A DNA stretch of 64,000 bases from Streptococcus oralis Uo5 (GCF_000253155.1 NC_015291.1:1645001-1709000); one strand, 5' to 3'. Positions 28,570 through 37,994 are shown, counted from the first letter of the stretch. The notes: generated from the sequence alone by a model not told the origin. A program made the numbers and translations.

Positions 28570-29253
28570 ATGAAACCAGAAGAACAAAGAGTTTTAGGAA
28601 TCTTAGCAACCATTTTTGGAGCCATCGCACTTTTAGGATCCTGGATCCCGTTTATTAACTATCTATCATTTTTCATCGCCATTGTCGCATTTATCTTGGG
28701 GATTATCGGCCTTATCGTCAACCTCAAAAAACGAAAAACAATGGCCATTATCGGAACATCCCTGGCAGTTGCCTCTGTTGTACTTTTCTTTACGACCCAA
28801 GTACTGTACGCTAATGTCTACAAAGAGTTTATCAGGGAGTTTAACCGTTCCTACAGCGAGGCAAGTGCCTCAATGGAGCGCGAAGAAGAAAGCGACTTGA
28901 CAGATGATAGCGCCTATTCCATCCCTGAGGAGGAAGAAAACGATACCTTCACCTGGACCCAAGAACAGTTCGACGCCTTAATCGAAGGTGACCTTGACAA
29001 CAAAGGAAAAGGTGGTACCAACTACAAGGATATTATCAAAAAACACGGACTACCAGACTCCGAGTTTGACTCCACTATCGGAGGATACGATACGAGAAAA
29101 ATCACCTATATCTCCATTGGCGACAAGATCAAGACCGTTACCTTAACTTTTGCAAAACAGGACAATGGACAGCTCTTGCTCGTCCAAAAACATGCAGTCG
29201 GTCTAGGTCTAGAAAAAAGCAAGAAACAAAACGATTCTGAAACTAGAGTATAA
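28570..29253 (+). CDS. Membrane protein with extracytoplasmic DUF3862-like domain
   Basis: About 227 residues from the ATG at 28570 (MKPEEQRVLG), which has GAAGGGAG upstream; an ATG at 28549 lacks one. Three closely spaced hydrophobic segments (about 12-85) lead to an acidic linker (EREEESDLTDDS...EEEEND). A C-terminal domain (FDALIEGDLDNKGKGGTNYK, DIIKKHGLPDSEF, then VTLTFAKQDNGQLLLVQKHA) resembles the beta-lactamase-inhibitor-like DUF3862 fold. Divergent from marR and possibly co-controlled. Confidence 0.75.
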   Translation: MKPEEQRVLGILATIFGAIALLGSWIPFINYLSFFIAIVAFILGIIGLIVNLKKRKTMAIIGTSLAVASVVLFFTTQVLYANVYKEFIREFNRSYSEASASMEREEESDLTDDSAYSIPEEEENDTFTWTQEQFDALIEGDLDNKGKGGTNYKDIIKKHGLPDSEFDSTIGGYDTRKITYISIGDKIKTVTLTFAKQDNGQLLLVQKHAVGLGLEKSKKQNDSETRV

Positions 29254-29264
29254 GTTCAAATATC

Positions 29265-29299
29265 AAAAAAACGAACAGCTAGTAAAACTGTTCGTTTTT
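29265..29299. terminator. Bidirectional terminator
   Basis: AAACGAACAG (9-nt loop) CTGTTCGTTT with A-run and T-run, serving the DUF gene and the converging yebC. Confidence 0.92.
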
Positions 29300-29302
29300 C
29301 TA

Positions 29303-30019
29303 TTAGAATCCATCTACGTTTGTGTAGATCTTTTGTACGTCTTCGTCGTCCTCAAGAACGCTGTAAAGTTTTTCAAAGGTTTCAAGGTCTTCGCCTGACA
29401 ATTCCACTTCAGACTGAGGAATCATTTCCAATTCAGTCACTTGGAATTCTTCGATGCCAGACTCACGAAGGGCAACGATAGCCTTGTGAAGGTCTGTTGG
29501 AGCTGTGTAAACCGTGATTGTTCCTTCTTCTGCTTCTACATCGTCCACATCCACATCTGCTTCGAGCAATTGCTCAAAGACCGCATCAGCGTCCTCACCT
29601 GCAAATACGATCACACCCTTGTTATCAAAGAGGTATGAAACTGAACCTGAAGCACCCATGTTTCCGCCGTTTTTACCAAAAGCTGCACGGACATTAGCTG
29701 CGGTACGGTTGACGTTAGAAGTCAAAGTATCAACGATCAGCATAGAACCATTTGGTCCAAAACCTTCGTAACGTCCTTCTGTAAAGGTTTCGTCTGTGTT
29801 TCCTTTTGCTTTATCAATCGCTTTATCGATAACGTGTTTTGGCACTTGGGCTTGTTTAGCACGGTCGATAACGAATTTCAAAGCAGTGTTTGATTCTGGG
29901 TCTGGATCCCCTTTTTTAGCTGCTACATAGATTTCTACACCAAATTTTGCATATACTTTAGAGTTAGCTCCATCTTTAGCCGTTTTCTTGGCTACGATAT
30001 TGGCCCATTTACGTCCCAT
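29303..30019 (-). CDS. yebC: YebC/PmpR-family regulator
   Basis: 238 residues. The N-terminal [20 protein letters not shown] is the conserved family start, followed by [20 protein letters not shown] and [17 protein letters not shown]. YebC proteins are translation/transcription factors; recent work ties some to ribosome stalling at proline runs. In S. pneumoniae, as I recall, this gene lies beside the pneumolysin gene, which is missing here. Confidence 0.95.
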   Translation of the reverse strand: MGRKWANIVAKKTAKDGANSKVYAKFGVEIYVAAKKGDPDPESNTALKFVIDRAKQAQVPKHVIDKAIDKAKGNTDETFTEGRYEGFGPNGSMLIVDTLTSNVNRTAANVRAAFGKNGGNMGASGSVSYLFDNKGVIVFAGEDADAVFEQLLEADVDVDDVEAEEGTITVYTAPTDLHKAIVALRESGIEEFQVTELEMIPQSEVELSGEDLETFEKLYSVLEDDEDVQKIYTNVDGF

Positions 30020-30105
30020 TAGGAATCTCCTTTTTTCACATTTTAATCTTTCTTATTATAACACAAGTTTTTTCGATTTTCACTAGAGGAAAGGGATTTT
30101 ATTTT

Positions 30106-30210
30106 ATACTCAATGAAAATCAAAGAGCAAACTAGGAAGCTAGCCGCAGGCTGTACTTGAGTACGGCAAGACTAAGCTGACACGGTTTGAATTTGATTTT
30201 CGAAGAGTAT
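30106..30210. repeat. BOX element (boxA-boxC form, no boxB)
   Basis: 105 bp beginning ATACTCAATGAAAATC and ending TTTTCGAAGAGTAT, with imperfect terminal inverted repeats and an internal GCTAGCCGCAGGCTGTACTT / GAGTACGGCAAG segment. This is the intergenic BOX repeat of S. pneumoniae and relatives, here lacking boxB units. It is non-autonomous and can fold into a long hairpin. It lies between yebC and the MATE gene. Confidence 0.9.
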
Positions 30211-30222
30211 TAGCAAATCCAG

Positions 30223-31593
30223 CTAGGAGTGTCCTTTAGCAGCCAAGACTGCCTTGCCTTCTTTTATCAGGGGATGGCGGAAAAGTGAGAAGTACAGTTG
30301 GGTGGTCATGGCAACCCAGATAAGGGGTTCGCAAAGGATAACTCCCCTATACCCTGCCCAAGGGATAATCAAAACCACAAAAACGATTTTCCCGATTAGT
30401 TCAATAAAGCTAGAAACTAGAGGGAGGAATTTCTGCCCCAAGCCCTGCAAGCAATTCCGATAAATCAGCAAAAGGCTCAAAATCGGATAAAATACTGAAC
30501 TGATTTGCAGGTAGAGACTACCGTTTTCTACCAAGTAAGTATCTGTTGAACTGGCCAAGAAGGAAACCAAGGTCGGACTAGCAAAAAAGAGGAAAATACA
30601 AATAAAACCTGCCCAGGACATGCTCAGGCGACTCCCAACACCAAGGCCTTGAACTATGCGGTCTGGTCGCTTAGCCCCGAGATTTTGAGAGGCAAAGGTC
30701 GTCATAGCAGAAGAAATAGCCGTCATCGGAAGCAGAGCAAAAGCCATAATGCGTCTAGCTGCTGTTTGGGCACTAATAATCACAGCTCCAAAGGTATTGA
30801 CAGAAGACTGTAAAATCACGCTACCAATGGAGACAATCGAACTCATCAAGCCCATAGCCAAACCTTGCTCTAAAAGATCCGCATACAAGGCCTTGTCCCA
30901 TTTAAAATGCTTGAGTTGAGGGATCAGTTCTGGAACACTCTTACGGATATAATAAAAACAGAGAAGCGCTGATAAGCCTTGTGAAATGATGGTAGCAATC
31001 CCCGCAGATTGAACTCCTAGATGCAGTTGCGTAATGAAATAGAGATCCAGAACCACATTGACCAAGGCAGAAAAAATCAGAAAACCAAGCGCAGCCAGAC
31101 TGTCTCCAATGGACCGCAACAAGCCTGCAAAGAGATTATAGGCGAAGCTGACACCGACACAGGTCACTATCATAGAAATATATTGATAGGACTGAGGAAG
31201 GATTTCTGCAGGAGTATCTAAATATTGCAAGAGTGGATACAGACCGACAAATCCCATCAGCATGACCACAATGCTCAAAAGAGCACCTAAAATCCAAGTT
31301 GCTGCTACTGCTTCTTTAATTTTAGTGAAATTACGAGCCCCATAATAGCGGGCAATGACAATCCCCATGCCATTGCCAACACCAAGCGTAAAGCCTATAA
31401 TCAAGTCAAAAATGGCCGTTGTCGCCCCTACTGCAGCCAAGGAATCTTTACCAAGAAATCGCCCAACAATCAAGACGTCCGCAGTATTATAGAGCTGTTG
31501 GAAAATATTTGACAGCAAGATTGGAAAGGCAAAGCTTAACAGCGCAGGAAGAATAGGACCATGTATCAAGTCCACGGATCGTTTCTTATTCAT
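30223..31593 (-). CDS. MATE-family multidrug/Na+ antiporter
   Basis: 456 residues with about twelve membrane helices in two homologous halves (LPALLSFAFPILLSNIFQQL opens the first; ADLLEQGLAMGLMSSIVSIG opens the second). A cation-coupled exporter by family. Although recA is nearby, this protein does not match my memory of pneumococcal DinF and is not in the recA operon. The BOX element lies immediately beyond its stop. Confidence 0.93.
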   Translation of the reverse strand: MNKKRSVDLIHGPILPALLSFAFPILLSNIFQQLYNTADVLIVGRFLGKDSLAAVGATTAIFDLIIGFTLGVGNGMGIVIARYYGARNFTKIKEAVAATWILGALLSIVVMLMGFVGLYPLLQYLDTPAEILPQSYQYISMIVTCVGVSFAYNLFAGLLRSIGDSLAALGFLIFSALVNVVLDLYFITQLHLGVQSAGIATIISQGLSALLCFYYIRKSVPELIPQLKHFKWDKALYADLLEQGLAMGLMSSIVSIGSVILQSSVNTFGAVIISAQTAARRIMAFALLPMTAISSAMTTFASQNLGAKRPDRIVQGLGVGSRLSMSWAGFICIFLFFASPTLVSFLASSTDTYLVENGSLYLQISSVFYPILSLLLIYRNCLQGLGQKFLPLVSSFIELIGKIVFVVLIIPWAGYRGVILCEPLIWVAMTTQLYFSLFRHPLIKEGKAVLAAKGHS

Positions 31594-31654
31594 AAAGCTA
31601 TTATATCAGCTTTCTAAAGGAGCGACAAGGCTCTGTCACTAAGTTTGCAATCAA

Positions 31655-31683
31655 TTGCTTACAGAGAGACAATTTGCTATAAT
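31655..31683 (+). promoter_or_regulatory. Extended -10 promoter of the GNAT gene
   Basis: TGCTATAAT (core 31678-31683) with a weak TTGCTT at 31655-31660, 17 bp upstream. Confidence 0.65.
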
Positions 31684-31702
31684 CAAGAAAAGGAGGTCAC
31701 TT

Positions 31703-32257
31703 ATGAGTTTGACCAGTCAATTAATTACCGATGTATTTCCTGATCTGGATAAGGTTGAAAAGCTAAACAAGGAAGCGTTCCCCGAGGAAGAACGAGTTCC
31801 TCTGTCTGAGTTCTTGCGCTATCAGGACCGAGAAGACGCCCACTTTTTTGCCTTTTATAACCAAGAAGAGTTTGTCGGCTTTGCTTTTGCCATCTCCAAT
31901 CCAAAGGCCTTCTATATCAGTTTTTTTGCCATCATGCCCCACTTGAGAAGCCACGGATATGGAAAAGAAATCATCGAAAAGCTGACTGATTTTTACCAGC
32001 GAACCATGTTACTCGAAGTCGAGCGATTGGATGAAGAATGCGATAACTTGGAGCAGAGAAAGGCCCGCATGGATTTCTATCGCCAAAATGGCTTTAAAAC
32101 AGCCAACGCTTTTCTAGAGTACGATGGTTTGAGTTTTGAAATTCTCTACCGTGGCGACTATTTTGACGAAGAAGCCTATCGCGATATCTTCCAAAAGTTA
32201 CAGAATGAACATTATTTTGACTTTCATATAGAGTATCGTCGTTTTAGTGACCATTAA
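31703..32257 (+). CDS. GNAT-family N-acetyltransferase
   Basis: 184 residues from the ATG at 31703 (MSLTSQLITD), which has a perfect AAGGAGG 6 nt upstream. The acetyl-CoA-binding region is HLRSHGYGKEIIEKLTDFYQ (motif A, R/Q-x-x-G-x-G/A-like). The C-terminal part (ARMDFYRQNGFKTANAF) is motif B. Substrate unknown. Transcribed opposite to its neighbours. Confidence 0.88.
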   Translation: MSLTSQLITDVFPDLDKVEKLNKEAFPEEERVPLSEFLRYQDREDAHFFAFYNQEEFVGFAFAISNPKAFYISFFAIMPHLRSHGYGKEIIEKLTDFYQRTMLLEVERLDEECDNLEQRKARMDFYRQNGFKTANAFLEYDGLSFEILYRGDYFDEEAYRDIFQKLQNEHYFDFHIEYRRFSDH

Positions 32258-32310
32258 ACAAGACTTATCCATCTGGTGAAGAACCTCTCTTTTCGATAGA
32301 AGCTACATAT

Positions 32311-32347
32311 AAAAATGCATGCAATCTACGATTACATGCGTTTTTTA
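32311..32347. terminator. Bidirectional terminator between GNAT and PspC-domain genes
   Basis: GCATGcAATC (3-nt loop) GATTaCATGC flanked by A5 and T6 runs. Confidence 0.85.
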
Positions 32348-32388
32348 TTTTCAACTGATCAGAATAAACTTTTTATTCTCTCTATGGC

Positions 32389-32583
32389 TTAAGCTTCTGC
32401 ATTGCCTTCTGGAAGAAGGAAGTAGAGAACAGCATAAGCTAAGATTCCAGAACCACCAAGTAGGGTGAAGATGATCCAAAGTGCACGAACAAGTGTGTGG
32501 TCCATGTTAAAGTAGTCAGCGACACCAGCACAAACACCAGCAATCTTTTTATCTTGTACATTACGAACAAGGCGTTTTTCCAT
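32389..32583 (-). CDS. PspC-domain small membrane protein
   Basis: 64 residues consisting of a single PspC domain: KRLVRNVQDKKIAGVCAGVA (cytoplasmic), DYFNMDHTLVRALWIIFTLL and GGSGILAYAVLYFLLPEG (two hydrophobic stretches). This is the phage-shock-type fold, not the pneumococcal choline-binding PspC. Likely a membrane-stress accessory protein. It stands alone upstream of recA's terminator. Confidence 0.92.
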   Translation of the reverse strand: MEKRLVRNVQDKKIAGVCAGVADYFNMDHTLVRALWIIFTLLGGSGILAYAVLYFLLPEGNAEA

Positions 32584-32722
32584 TATAGTAGTCTCCTTTT
32601 TATAGAATGTTTTAATTTTATCATCAAATTAAAAAAATTGCAACTTGTTTTTTTTAATTTTTTTTGATTAAATACTCTTTTATTACGCTTTTAAGGCTTA
32701 TGGAGACTTAATAATTAAACAT
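32584..32722. other. AT-rich spacer between PspC-domain gene and recA terminator
   Basis: Contains long T/A runs (near 32630-32670) and no ORF. In S. pneumoniae recA is, as I recall, followed by dinF and lytA; neither is detectable here. Confidence 0.6.
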
Positions 32723-32752
32723 AAAAAGCAGAGAAAGGCTTCTCCGCTTTTA
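32723..32752 (-). terminator. Terminator of recA
   Basis: Minus strand AGCGGAGAA (3-4 nt loop) TTCTCTGCT with one G-U pair and T-rich flank, ending the cinA-recA transcript. Confidence 0.85.
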
Positions 32753-32755
32753 TTT

Positions 32756-33904
32756 TTAATCTTCAATTTCGATTTCAAGTCCATCACCTAGGTCAAGCGT
32801 TACTTCTTGGTTAGGTGCTAGATCTTCTGCGACAGAGGTAGGAGTTGTCCCTTCTTCATCTTCAATCAAGCCATATTGGACACGAACTTGATGGTCAATG
32901 GCATCAAAGATTTCTGGGTGATCCGCCAAATATTTCTTAGCATTTTCAGATCCTTGTCCGATTTTTTCACCCTTGTAAGAGTACCATGCTCCCGCTTTTT
33001 GGATGATATCGAGATCACTTGCAATCTTCAAGAGCTCACCAGTCTTAGAGATTCCTTCTCCGTACATGATTTCAACAAAGGCTTCCTTAAATGGTGGAGC
33101 CACCTTGTTTTTCACGACCTTGATCTTGGTTTCCTTACCGACATTGGTATCTTTTTGGTCACCAGTTCCCTTGATTTGCGTACTTCCACGAACATCCAAA
33201 CGGACTGAAGCGTAGAATTTCAGAGCACGTCCACCAGGTGTTGTTTCTGGATTTCCAAACATAACCCCAACTTTTTCACGCAATTGGTTGATAAAGATGG
33301 CAATTGTTTTGGTTTTATTGATAGAAGCTCCGAGTTTACGCATGGCCTGGCTCATCATACGAGCTTGCAAACCAACGTGACTATCTCCAATATCCCCATC
33401 AATTTCTGCACGAGGTACAAGGGCCGCAACCGAGTCGATAACGACAAGGTCAACTGCACCTGAGTCAATCAATTTTCCAGCAATTTCAAGACCTTGTTCA
33501 CCTGAGTCTGGTTGTGACAAGAGCAATTCGTCAATGTTCACACCAAGGGCTGCAGCATAGGCTGGGTCAAGAGCATGTTCCGCATCGATAAAGGCTGCAA
33601 TACCACCTTCTTTCTGTGCTTGCGCAACAGCGTGAAGGGCAACCGTTGTCTTACCAGATGATTCTGGTCCATAGATTTCGATGATACGTCCTTTAGGATA
33701 ACCACCTGAACCAAGGGCAATGTCAAGAGCCAATGAGCCTGAGCTCATCACTTGAACTTTTTGCTCCGCGCGCTCACCCAAGCGCATGATTGAGCCTTTA
33801 CCAAAGTCTTTTTCGATCAATTTAAGAGCATCGTTCAATGCTTTTTCACGGTCTGCTCCAAATTTTTTCCCAATTTCATCTAATTTTTTTGGTTTTTTCG
33901 CCAT
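32756..33904 (-). CDS. recA: Recombinase RecA
   Basis: 382 residues. Strand-exchange ATPase for recombination, transformation and the SOS-like response. Walker [10 protein letters not shown], Walker [12 protein letters not shown]1/L2 DNA-binding loops ([39 protein letters not shown]), and the acidic C-terminal tail [13 protein letters not shown]. It is 54 bp downstream of cinA and probably co-transcribed, placing it under the cin-box promoter during competence. Confidence 0.98.
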   Translation of the reverse strand: MAKKPKKLDEIGKKFGADREKALNDALKLIEKDFGKGSIMRLGERAEQKVQVMSSGSLALDIALGSGGYPKGRIIEIYGPESSGKTTVALHAVAQAQKEGGIAAFIDAEHALDPAYAAALGVNIDELLLSQPDSGEQGLEIAGKLIDSGAVDLVVIDSVAALVPRAEIDGDIGDSHVGLQARMMSQAMRKLGASINKTKTIAIFINQLREKVGVMFGNPETTPGGRALKFYASVRLDVRGSTQIKGTGDQKDTNVGKETKIKVVKNKVAPPFKEAFVEIMYGEGISKTGELLKIASDLDIIQKAGAWYSYKGEKIGQGSENAKKYLADHPEIFDAIDHQVRVQYGLIEDEEGTTPTSVAEDLAPNQEVTLDLGDGLEIEIED

Positions 33905-33958
33905 TTTGTTCTCCTATATTCTACTGGTCCTTAGACCTATCTTTCATTATACCAAAAT

Positions 33959-35215
33959 TTAGTCACTTAATAAAGCCTTGCGAACTAGGTAAAAGGCATG
34001 CATGACCGCAATATGTCGGACATCTGCTCGACTCCGTCCTGCGATATTAGCCTTGATAACCTCTGTCCCTTTTGCATGTGCCAGTCCAATAAAAACTGTA
34101 CCAGCTGGATGACCCTCTAGGCTATCTGGCCCAGCTACACCTGTCAGACTGACTCCATAATCAGACTGAGTCTTGATCCGTGCCTGCTCTGCCATTTTTC
34201 GAGCCGTAAACTCAGAAACAACCCCGTGTTCTTTTAGCTCTTGCTCGGAAATATCCAACATCTTGGACTTTTCTTCTAGGCTGTAAGTGACAAAACCGCC
34301 ATTAAAGATTGCTGAAACGCCCGAAAAGTCTGCTAATGTCGCTTGAAAGAGACCTGCCGTCAAGCTTTCTGCCGCAGTAATGCTTTTCTGTCTCTTCTTT
34401 AGCTCTTCTACAACGACACTTGCGAGGCTGGTTTCTTCCCCATATCCGTAACAGATGTCTCGTAAAGAAATTCCCTCGAAAGTTTGGCGACTCAAGATTT
34501 GATTTTCTAAGATATCCAGCGCTTGATCAGCCTTTTCTTGACTAACTGCTTTTGTAGACAAGCGCAAGGTCACTTCTCCTGTTTTGGCATACGGCGCCAA
34601 AGTCGGATCGGTTTGATGGTCAATCAAATCCGCCAAAATGGTCACCAACTGACTCTCCCCAATTCCAAAGAAACGGAGCACACGTGAGTATAACTTGGTA
34701 CCAGTCATTAACTTGGGTAAGAGTTGGTTTAAGACCATAGGTTTCAACTCACTCGGCGGTCCTGGAAGGACCACGTAGGTTACGCCATCCACTTCCGACA
34801 CCCCTCCTACTGCTAAACCTGTCTCATTTGGCAGTGGAGTCGCCCCTTCTACAATTTGGGCTTGGCGCTCATTATTCGGTGTCCGAGCATAGTCAGGTCT
34901 ATGAGCAAAGAAGATATCCAGTTTCTCTTGCGCTTGAGGGTCAAACACTAGATTTTTTCCTAAAAATTTTGCCAGAGTTTGTTTGGTCAAATCATCCTCA
35001 GTTGGTCCCAAGCCCCCTGTCAAAATCACAAGATTGCTACGTTGACTCGCAATCTCCAGCAAGGACAAAAGACGAGCTTCATTATCTCCAACAGCTGTTT
35101 GGAAGTAGACATCTACCCCGATTTCGGCAAGTTTCTCTGATAAAAACTGAGCATTGGTATTGACAATCTGCCCTGTTAAAATTTCTGTTCCGACAGCAAT
35201 AATTTCTGCTTTCAT
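33959..35215 (-). CDS. cinA: Competence/damage-inducible protein CinA
   Basis: 418 residues. N-terminal MoaB/MogA-like domain ([35 protein letters not shown]). C-terminal nicotinamide-mononucleotide deamidase domain ([40 protein letters not shown]). In pneumococcus it recruits RecA to the membrane during transformation. It is preceded by AAGTAGGAGG and a near-consensus cin-box 18 bp from the ATG. Confidence 0.97.
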   Translation of the reverse strand: MKAEIIAVGTEILTGQIVNTNAQFLSEKLAEIGVDVYFQTAVGDNEARLLSLLEIASQRSNLVILTGGLGPTEDDLTKQTLAKFLGKNLVFDPQAQEKLDIFFAHRPDYARTPNNERQAQIVEGATPLPNETGLAVGGVSEVDGVTYVVLPGPPSELKPMVLNQLLPKLMTGTKLYSRVLRFFGIGESQLVTILADLIDHQTDPTLAPYAKTGEVTLRLSTKAVSQEKADQALDILENQILSRQTFEGISLRDICYGYGEETSLASVVVEELKKRQKSITAAESLTAGLFQATLADFSGVSAIFNGGFVTYSLEEKSKMLDISEQELKEHGVVSEFTARKMAEQARIKTQSDYGVSLTGVAGPDSLEGHPAGTVFIGLAHAKGTEVIKANIAGRSRADVRHIAVMHAFYLVRKALLSD

Positions 35216-35232
35216 GTTTCCTCCTACTTATC

Positions 35233-35240
35233 TATTCGAA
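35233..35240 (-). promoter_or_regulatory. Cin-box (ComX/SigX promoter) of cinA
   Basis: Minus strand TTCGAATA matches the late-competence consensus TACGAATA at 7 of 8 positions. A T-rich stretch lies upstream and no sigma-A -10 is better placed. The start site would give a leader of about 12-15 nt. Confidence 0.75.
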
Positions 35241-35251
35241 TTTTTTTGAAA

Positions 35252-35277
35252 AAATCGCAGGAAATTTCCCACGATTT
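35252..35277 (-). terminator. Terminator of the LCP gene
   Basis: Minus strand AAATCGTGGGAAA / TTTCCTGCGATTT, a 13-bp stem with two wobble pairs, followed by TTTC. It isolates cinA from upstream transcription. Confidence 0.75.
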
Positions 35278-35287
35278 GATTCTTTTC

Positions 35288-36340
35288 TTATTCTGCTTCT
35301 TCGTTTGAAGCGTTCGTACTGGTTGAAGGCGCTGTCCGACCAAAGGCTGTTTCGTACAGTACCGCATTGGTTTCCAATTCTGTCACTGGCTCTTTACCTA
35401 GTGAACGACGCAAGAGATTTTGCATCTCGAGCATATGTTCTGAAGTGACAATCTGATAAGAAATTCCCTGTAGCTCAGCATCTTCCCCACGCAATTGATG
35501 CGTTTCAATATTCTTGAAAGAATCTTGATAGCCGAGCAATTGTGGAATGCTCTTAGCTGATAAGTCCACATTGGTCTGCATGTTATCACTCAAAGCTTTG
35601 AGGATGCCTTGATAATGACTCACACTGTTTAGGCTCAAAACCTTCTCAACGATCTTTTGAATGACTTCACGCTGACGTTTTTGACGACCATAGTCTCCTT
35701 CTGGGTCTTGGTAACGCATTCGTGAATACACCAGAGCTTCCTCACCATTCAAGGTTTGTTCTCCAACACCGATAGAAATCTTATTAAACTCTTCTTGGTC
35801 AGCAATCGAAATCGGGAAACCAAGTGTATTGTTGACGGTAATTCCACCAACTGCATCCACCAATTGTTGAAGCCCCTGCATGTTAACCATCACATAGCGG
35901 TCAATGTGGATATTCATCATCTTTTGAATAGTAGAAATTGCAAGTTCCGCACCACCATTAGCATAGGCCGCATTGAGTTTGGCTTCCTGAACTTGACCGT
36001 TTCCAGTCTCAATCTTGGTCAAAATATCCCGTTCCAAACTCATCATTGTGGTTTTCTTTGTTTTGGGATTAACCGTCAAGAGAATCATGGAATCACTATT
36101 CCCCGCCCACGGGTCTGTACGTTCCACATTTCCCGTATCTACCCCCATCAAGAGGATAGTCAGAGGCTCCGTCGCTTCGATAACGTTGGTTTCTTCCCCG
36201 ATTTTTTTGTAAGTCTTTTTACTTAGGGTTTCTGTTCCCTGTTGGTAGATGGTATAGCCATAAACCGCTACACCTAAAACTGTTACTGCTAGGAAACCTA
36301 GCACCATTCCAATTAATTTTTTAATCATCTCGTTATTCAT
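35288..36340 (-). CDS. LytR-CpsA-Psr (LCP) family cell-wall ligase
   Basis: 350 residues. One N-terminal membrane helix (LIGMVLGFLAVTVLGVAVYG), then the extracellular LCP domain with TILLMGVDTG, NSDSMILLTVNP, LNAAYANGGAELAI and ALVYSRMRYQDPEGDYGRQ (the conserved Arg/Asp pyrophosphate-lipid site). LCP enzymes attach teichoic acids or capsule to peptidoglycan. It overlaps the GNAT gene upstream by 8 bp. Confidence 0.95.
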   Translation of the reverse strand: MNNEMIKKLIGMVLGFLAVTVLGVAVYGYTIYQQGTETLSKKTYKKIGEETNVIEATEPLTILLMGVDTGNVERTDPWAGNSDSMILLTVNPKTKKTTMMSLERDILTKIETGNGQVQEAKLNAAYANGGAELAISTIQKMMNIHIDRYVMVNMQGLQQLVDAVGGITVNNTLGFPISIADQEEFNKISIGVGEQTLNGEEALVYSRMRYQDPEGDYGRQKRQREVIQKIVEKVLSLNSVSHYQGILKALSDNMQTNVDLSAKSIPQLLGYQDSFKNIETHQLRGEDAELQGISYQIVTSEHMLEMQNLLRRSLGKEPVTELETNAVLYETAFGRTAPSTSTNASNEEAE

Positions 36341-36854
36341 TTATCAGCTTGCCCATAAGACAAACATCTAAAAATATCCCTTCTGCTAAATAGGCTCCTC
36401 TTTCTTGTAAGCCTTCTGTGATAAATCCCATTTTTGAGTAGAGGTGGATCGCAGCCTCGTTTCGTTTTTGTACACTGAGTTGCAAACGGCGCAGGACGCC
36501 ACTGGCTTTCGCCCACTCAATGCCTTCTTCTAGAAGTATAGTTGCCAAGCCTTGGTTCCAAAATTTCTTGCGAACTGCTAAAAAAATATCACCGATATGT
36601 CGAACTCTTAAATGTTGGTCTGCTGTGATATTTAAGACTCCTGCAATCTCATCATTCAGTAAGGCGAGGAGAGTAATTTGATTCTCTGATGCAGCTTGTT
36701 TTTCGATAAAAAGAGCCATTTCAAAAGCTGTCATCATGATGCCATTTTCATCTAGGCTAGTAAAGTCTGTCTCTTGACCGACACAATCTAAAAATGCAAT
36801 CAAGGCTGTAGCATCTGACATCTCTGCCTCACGAATACACAACTCATACTCCAT
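36333..36854 (-). CDS. GNAT-family N-acetyltransferase (RimJ/RimL-like)
   Basis: 173 residues from the ATG at 36854 (MEYELCIREAE), with AAGGAG 6 nt upstream and an 11-bp overlap with tsaE; the longer frame lacks a ribosome site. Motif A is VRKKFWNQGLATILLEEGIE, and LSVQKRNEAAIHLYSKMGF follows. Substrate unknown. It lies in the tsaE-GNAT-LCP cluster that is conserved upstream of cinA-recA in pneumococcus. Confidence 0.92.
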   Translation of the reverse strand: MEYELCIREAEMSDATALIAFLDCVGQETDFTSLDENGIMMTAFEMALFIEKQAASENQITLLALLNDEIAGVLNITADQHLRVRHIGDIFLAVRKKFWNQGLATILLEEGIEWAKASGVLRRLQLSVQKRNEAAIHLYSKMGFITEGLQERGAYLAEGIFLDVCLMGKLINE

Positions 36855-37287
36855 CTTGAAGCTCCTTGATGAGTTGTTCAGCCCGAGAGCCATGAGCCGT
36901 AAAATGAAGACAACGACCATCAGCTTCTTTCAAAATTTCCAACTCCAAGTAAGAATCTGGTAAATCTTCACCCAAAAGATGCCCCCACTCAATAACAGTC
37001 ACACCACCACCAAAGAGAAACTCATCCAAGTCAATAGAATCAGCATCACCTTCGATACGGTAGACATCCAAGTGGTAAAGTGGCAAACGCCCTTCGTACT
37101 CTCTGACAATGGTATAGGTTGGACTTTTAATCATCTGACGGATATCCAAGCCCTTGGCAAGACCTTTTGTAAAGGTTGTTTTACCCGCACCCAACTCTCC
37201 AGTCAAGATCAGAACATCGTCTTTTTGAAGCAAATGGCCTAATCTTTCTCCGAGAGCCAGAAGCTCTTCTTCATTTTTTGTGTGCAT
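36844..37287 (-). CDS. tsaE: tRNA t6A biosynthesis ATPase TsaE
   Basis: 147 residues. Walker A LTGELGAGKTTFTKGLA, switch region KSPTYTIVREYEGRLPLYHLD, and the acidic strand VTVIEWGHLLGEDLP. It drives turnover of the TsaBD complex making N6-threonylcarbamoyladenosine in tRNA. First gene of the cluster. Essential in most Firmicutes. Confidence 0.96.
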   Translation of the reverse strand: MHTKNEEELLALGERLGHLLQKDDVLILTGELGAGKTTFTKGLAKGLDIRQMIKSPTYTIVREYEGRLPLYHLDVYRIEGDADSIDLDEFLFGGGVTVIEWGHLLGEDLPDSYLELEILKEADGRCLHFTAHGSRAEQLIKELQDGV

Positions 37288-37370
37288 GCTACTATTATAC
37301 CAAAAAGTTTTCTTTTGTGTGAATTTTCTTTATGGACTTACTATAACAATTTTGAAAAATTCTCCTCCAC

Positions 37371-37994
37371 TTAAAAGAATACAACTATTGAAAAAACAAA
37401 CAGGATATCCCGAATCAGGTGCCCATAAAAGGAGATTTCCCTTTGAATACATTTTGGAAAAAGGAAACGTGCGCATAGAAAACCAACACTGATATAAATG
37501 AGAATCGAGGAAATCACTAAGGGATTCCTCAAAAAAACCATCGTAGCTAGAACGGAAATGACGACTGTTTTCTTTTTATTTAGGTGATTTTCTATATCGC
37601 GAAAAATTTTATCAAAAGGTAAGAAAATCAATAGATCTACTCCTAGCAAGAAAAAGAAGGAGGGTAAAAAGAGGTCAACCAATTCTTGTTGCAATTTGCT
37701 AGTAGTTTGGATGCTTTCTGAGAGAACCAGACAGGTTGCCAAAAGATTGACTACTAAAAGGAGGCAATAAACTAGACTCACTTTCTTTTGAACATGTAAA
37801 ATACTGTGCCTAGACTGGTCTGCTGTATGGAAATAATTTATCCCAGCACAGAGAACAGAAATTCCTACTATCAAAATCAAAAAATAAGCATTGGTCTGTT
37901 TTAAAGATAAAAAGGATTCTTTCCATAATAGGCAACTACTAAAACTAATCTGGACGACTGCAATCAGTAACAATAGGCGAATTGATTTTACCAT
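37371..37994 (-). CDS. Polytopic membrane protein, unknown
   Basis: 207 residues from the ATG at 37994 (MVKSIRLLLLIAVV), which has GGGAGGG 7 nt upstream. A TATAAT at 38017-38022 (minus) shows that the longer frame to 38108 is not real. Five to six hydrophobic segments are spread over the length, with a basic loop (EHLNKKKTVVISVL-like region near residue 145) and few conserved-looking polar residues. I recognise no family. Confidence 0.7.
   Translation of the reverse strand: MVKSIRLLLLIAVVQISFSSCLLWKESFLSLKQTNAYFLILIVGISVLCAGINYFHTADQSRHSILHVQKKVSLVYCLLLVVNLLATCLVLSESIQTTSKLQQELVDLFLPSFFFLLGVDLLIFLPFDKIFRDIENHLNKKKTVVISVLATMVFLRNPLVISSILIYISVGFLCARFLFPKCIQREISFYGHLIRDILFVFSIVVFF

Noticed and set aside
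30223..31593. MATE gene as the dinF of the recA operon
   Set aside because: It is separated from recA by two genes, one of opposite strand, and by terminators, and its sequence does not match my memory of pneumococcal DinF.
32389..32583. PspC-domain gene as the pneumococcal choline-binding virulence factor PspC/CbpA
   Set aside because: It is a 64-residue phage-shock-type protein with no choline-binding repeats. Only the name is shared.
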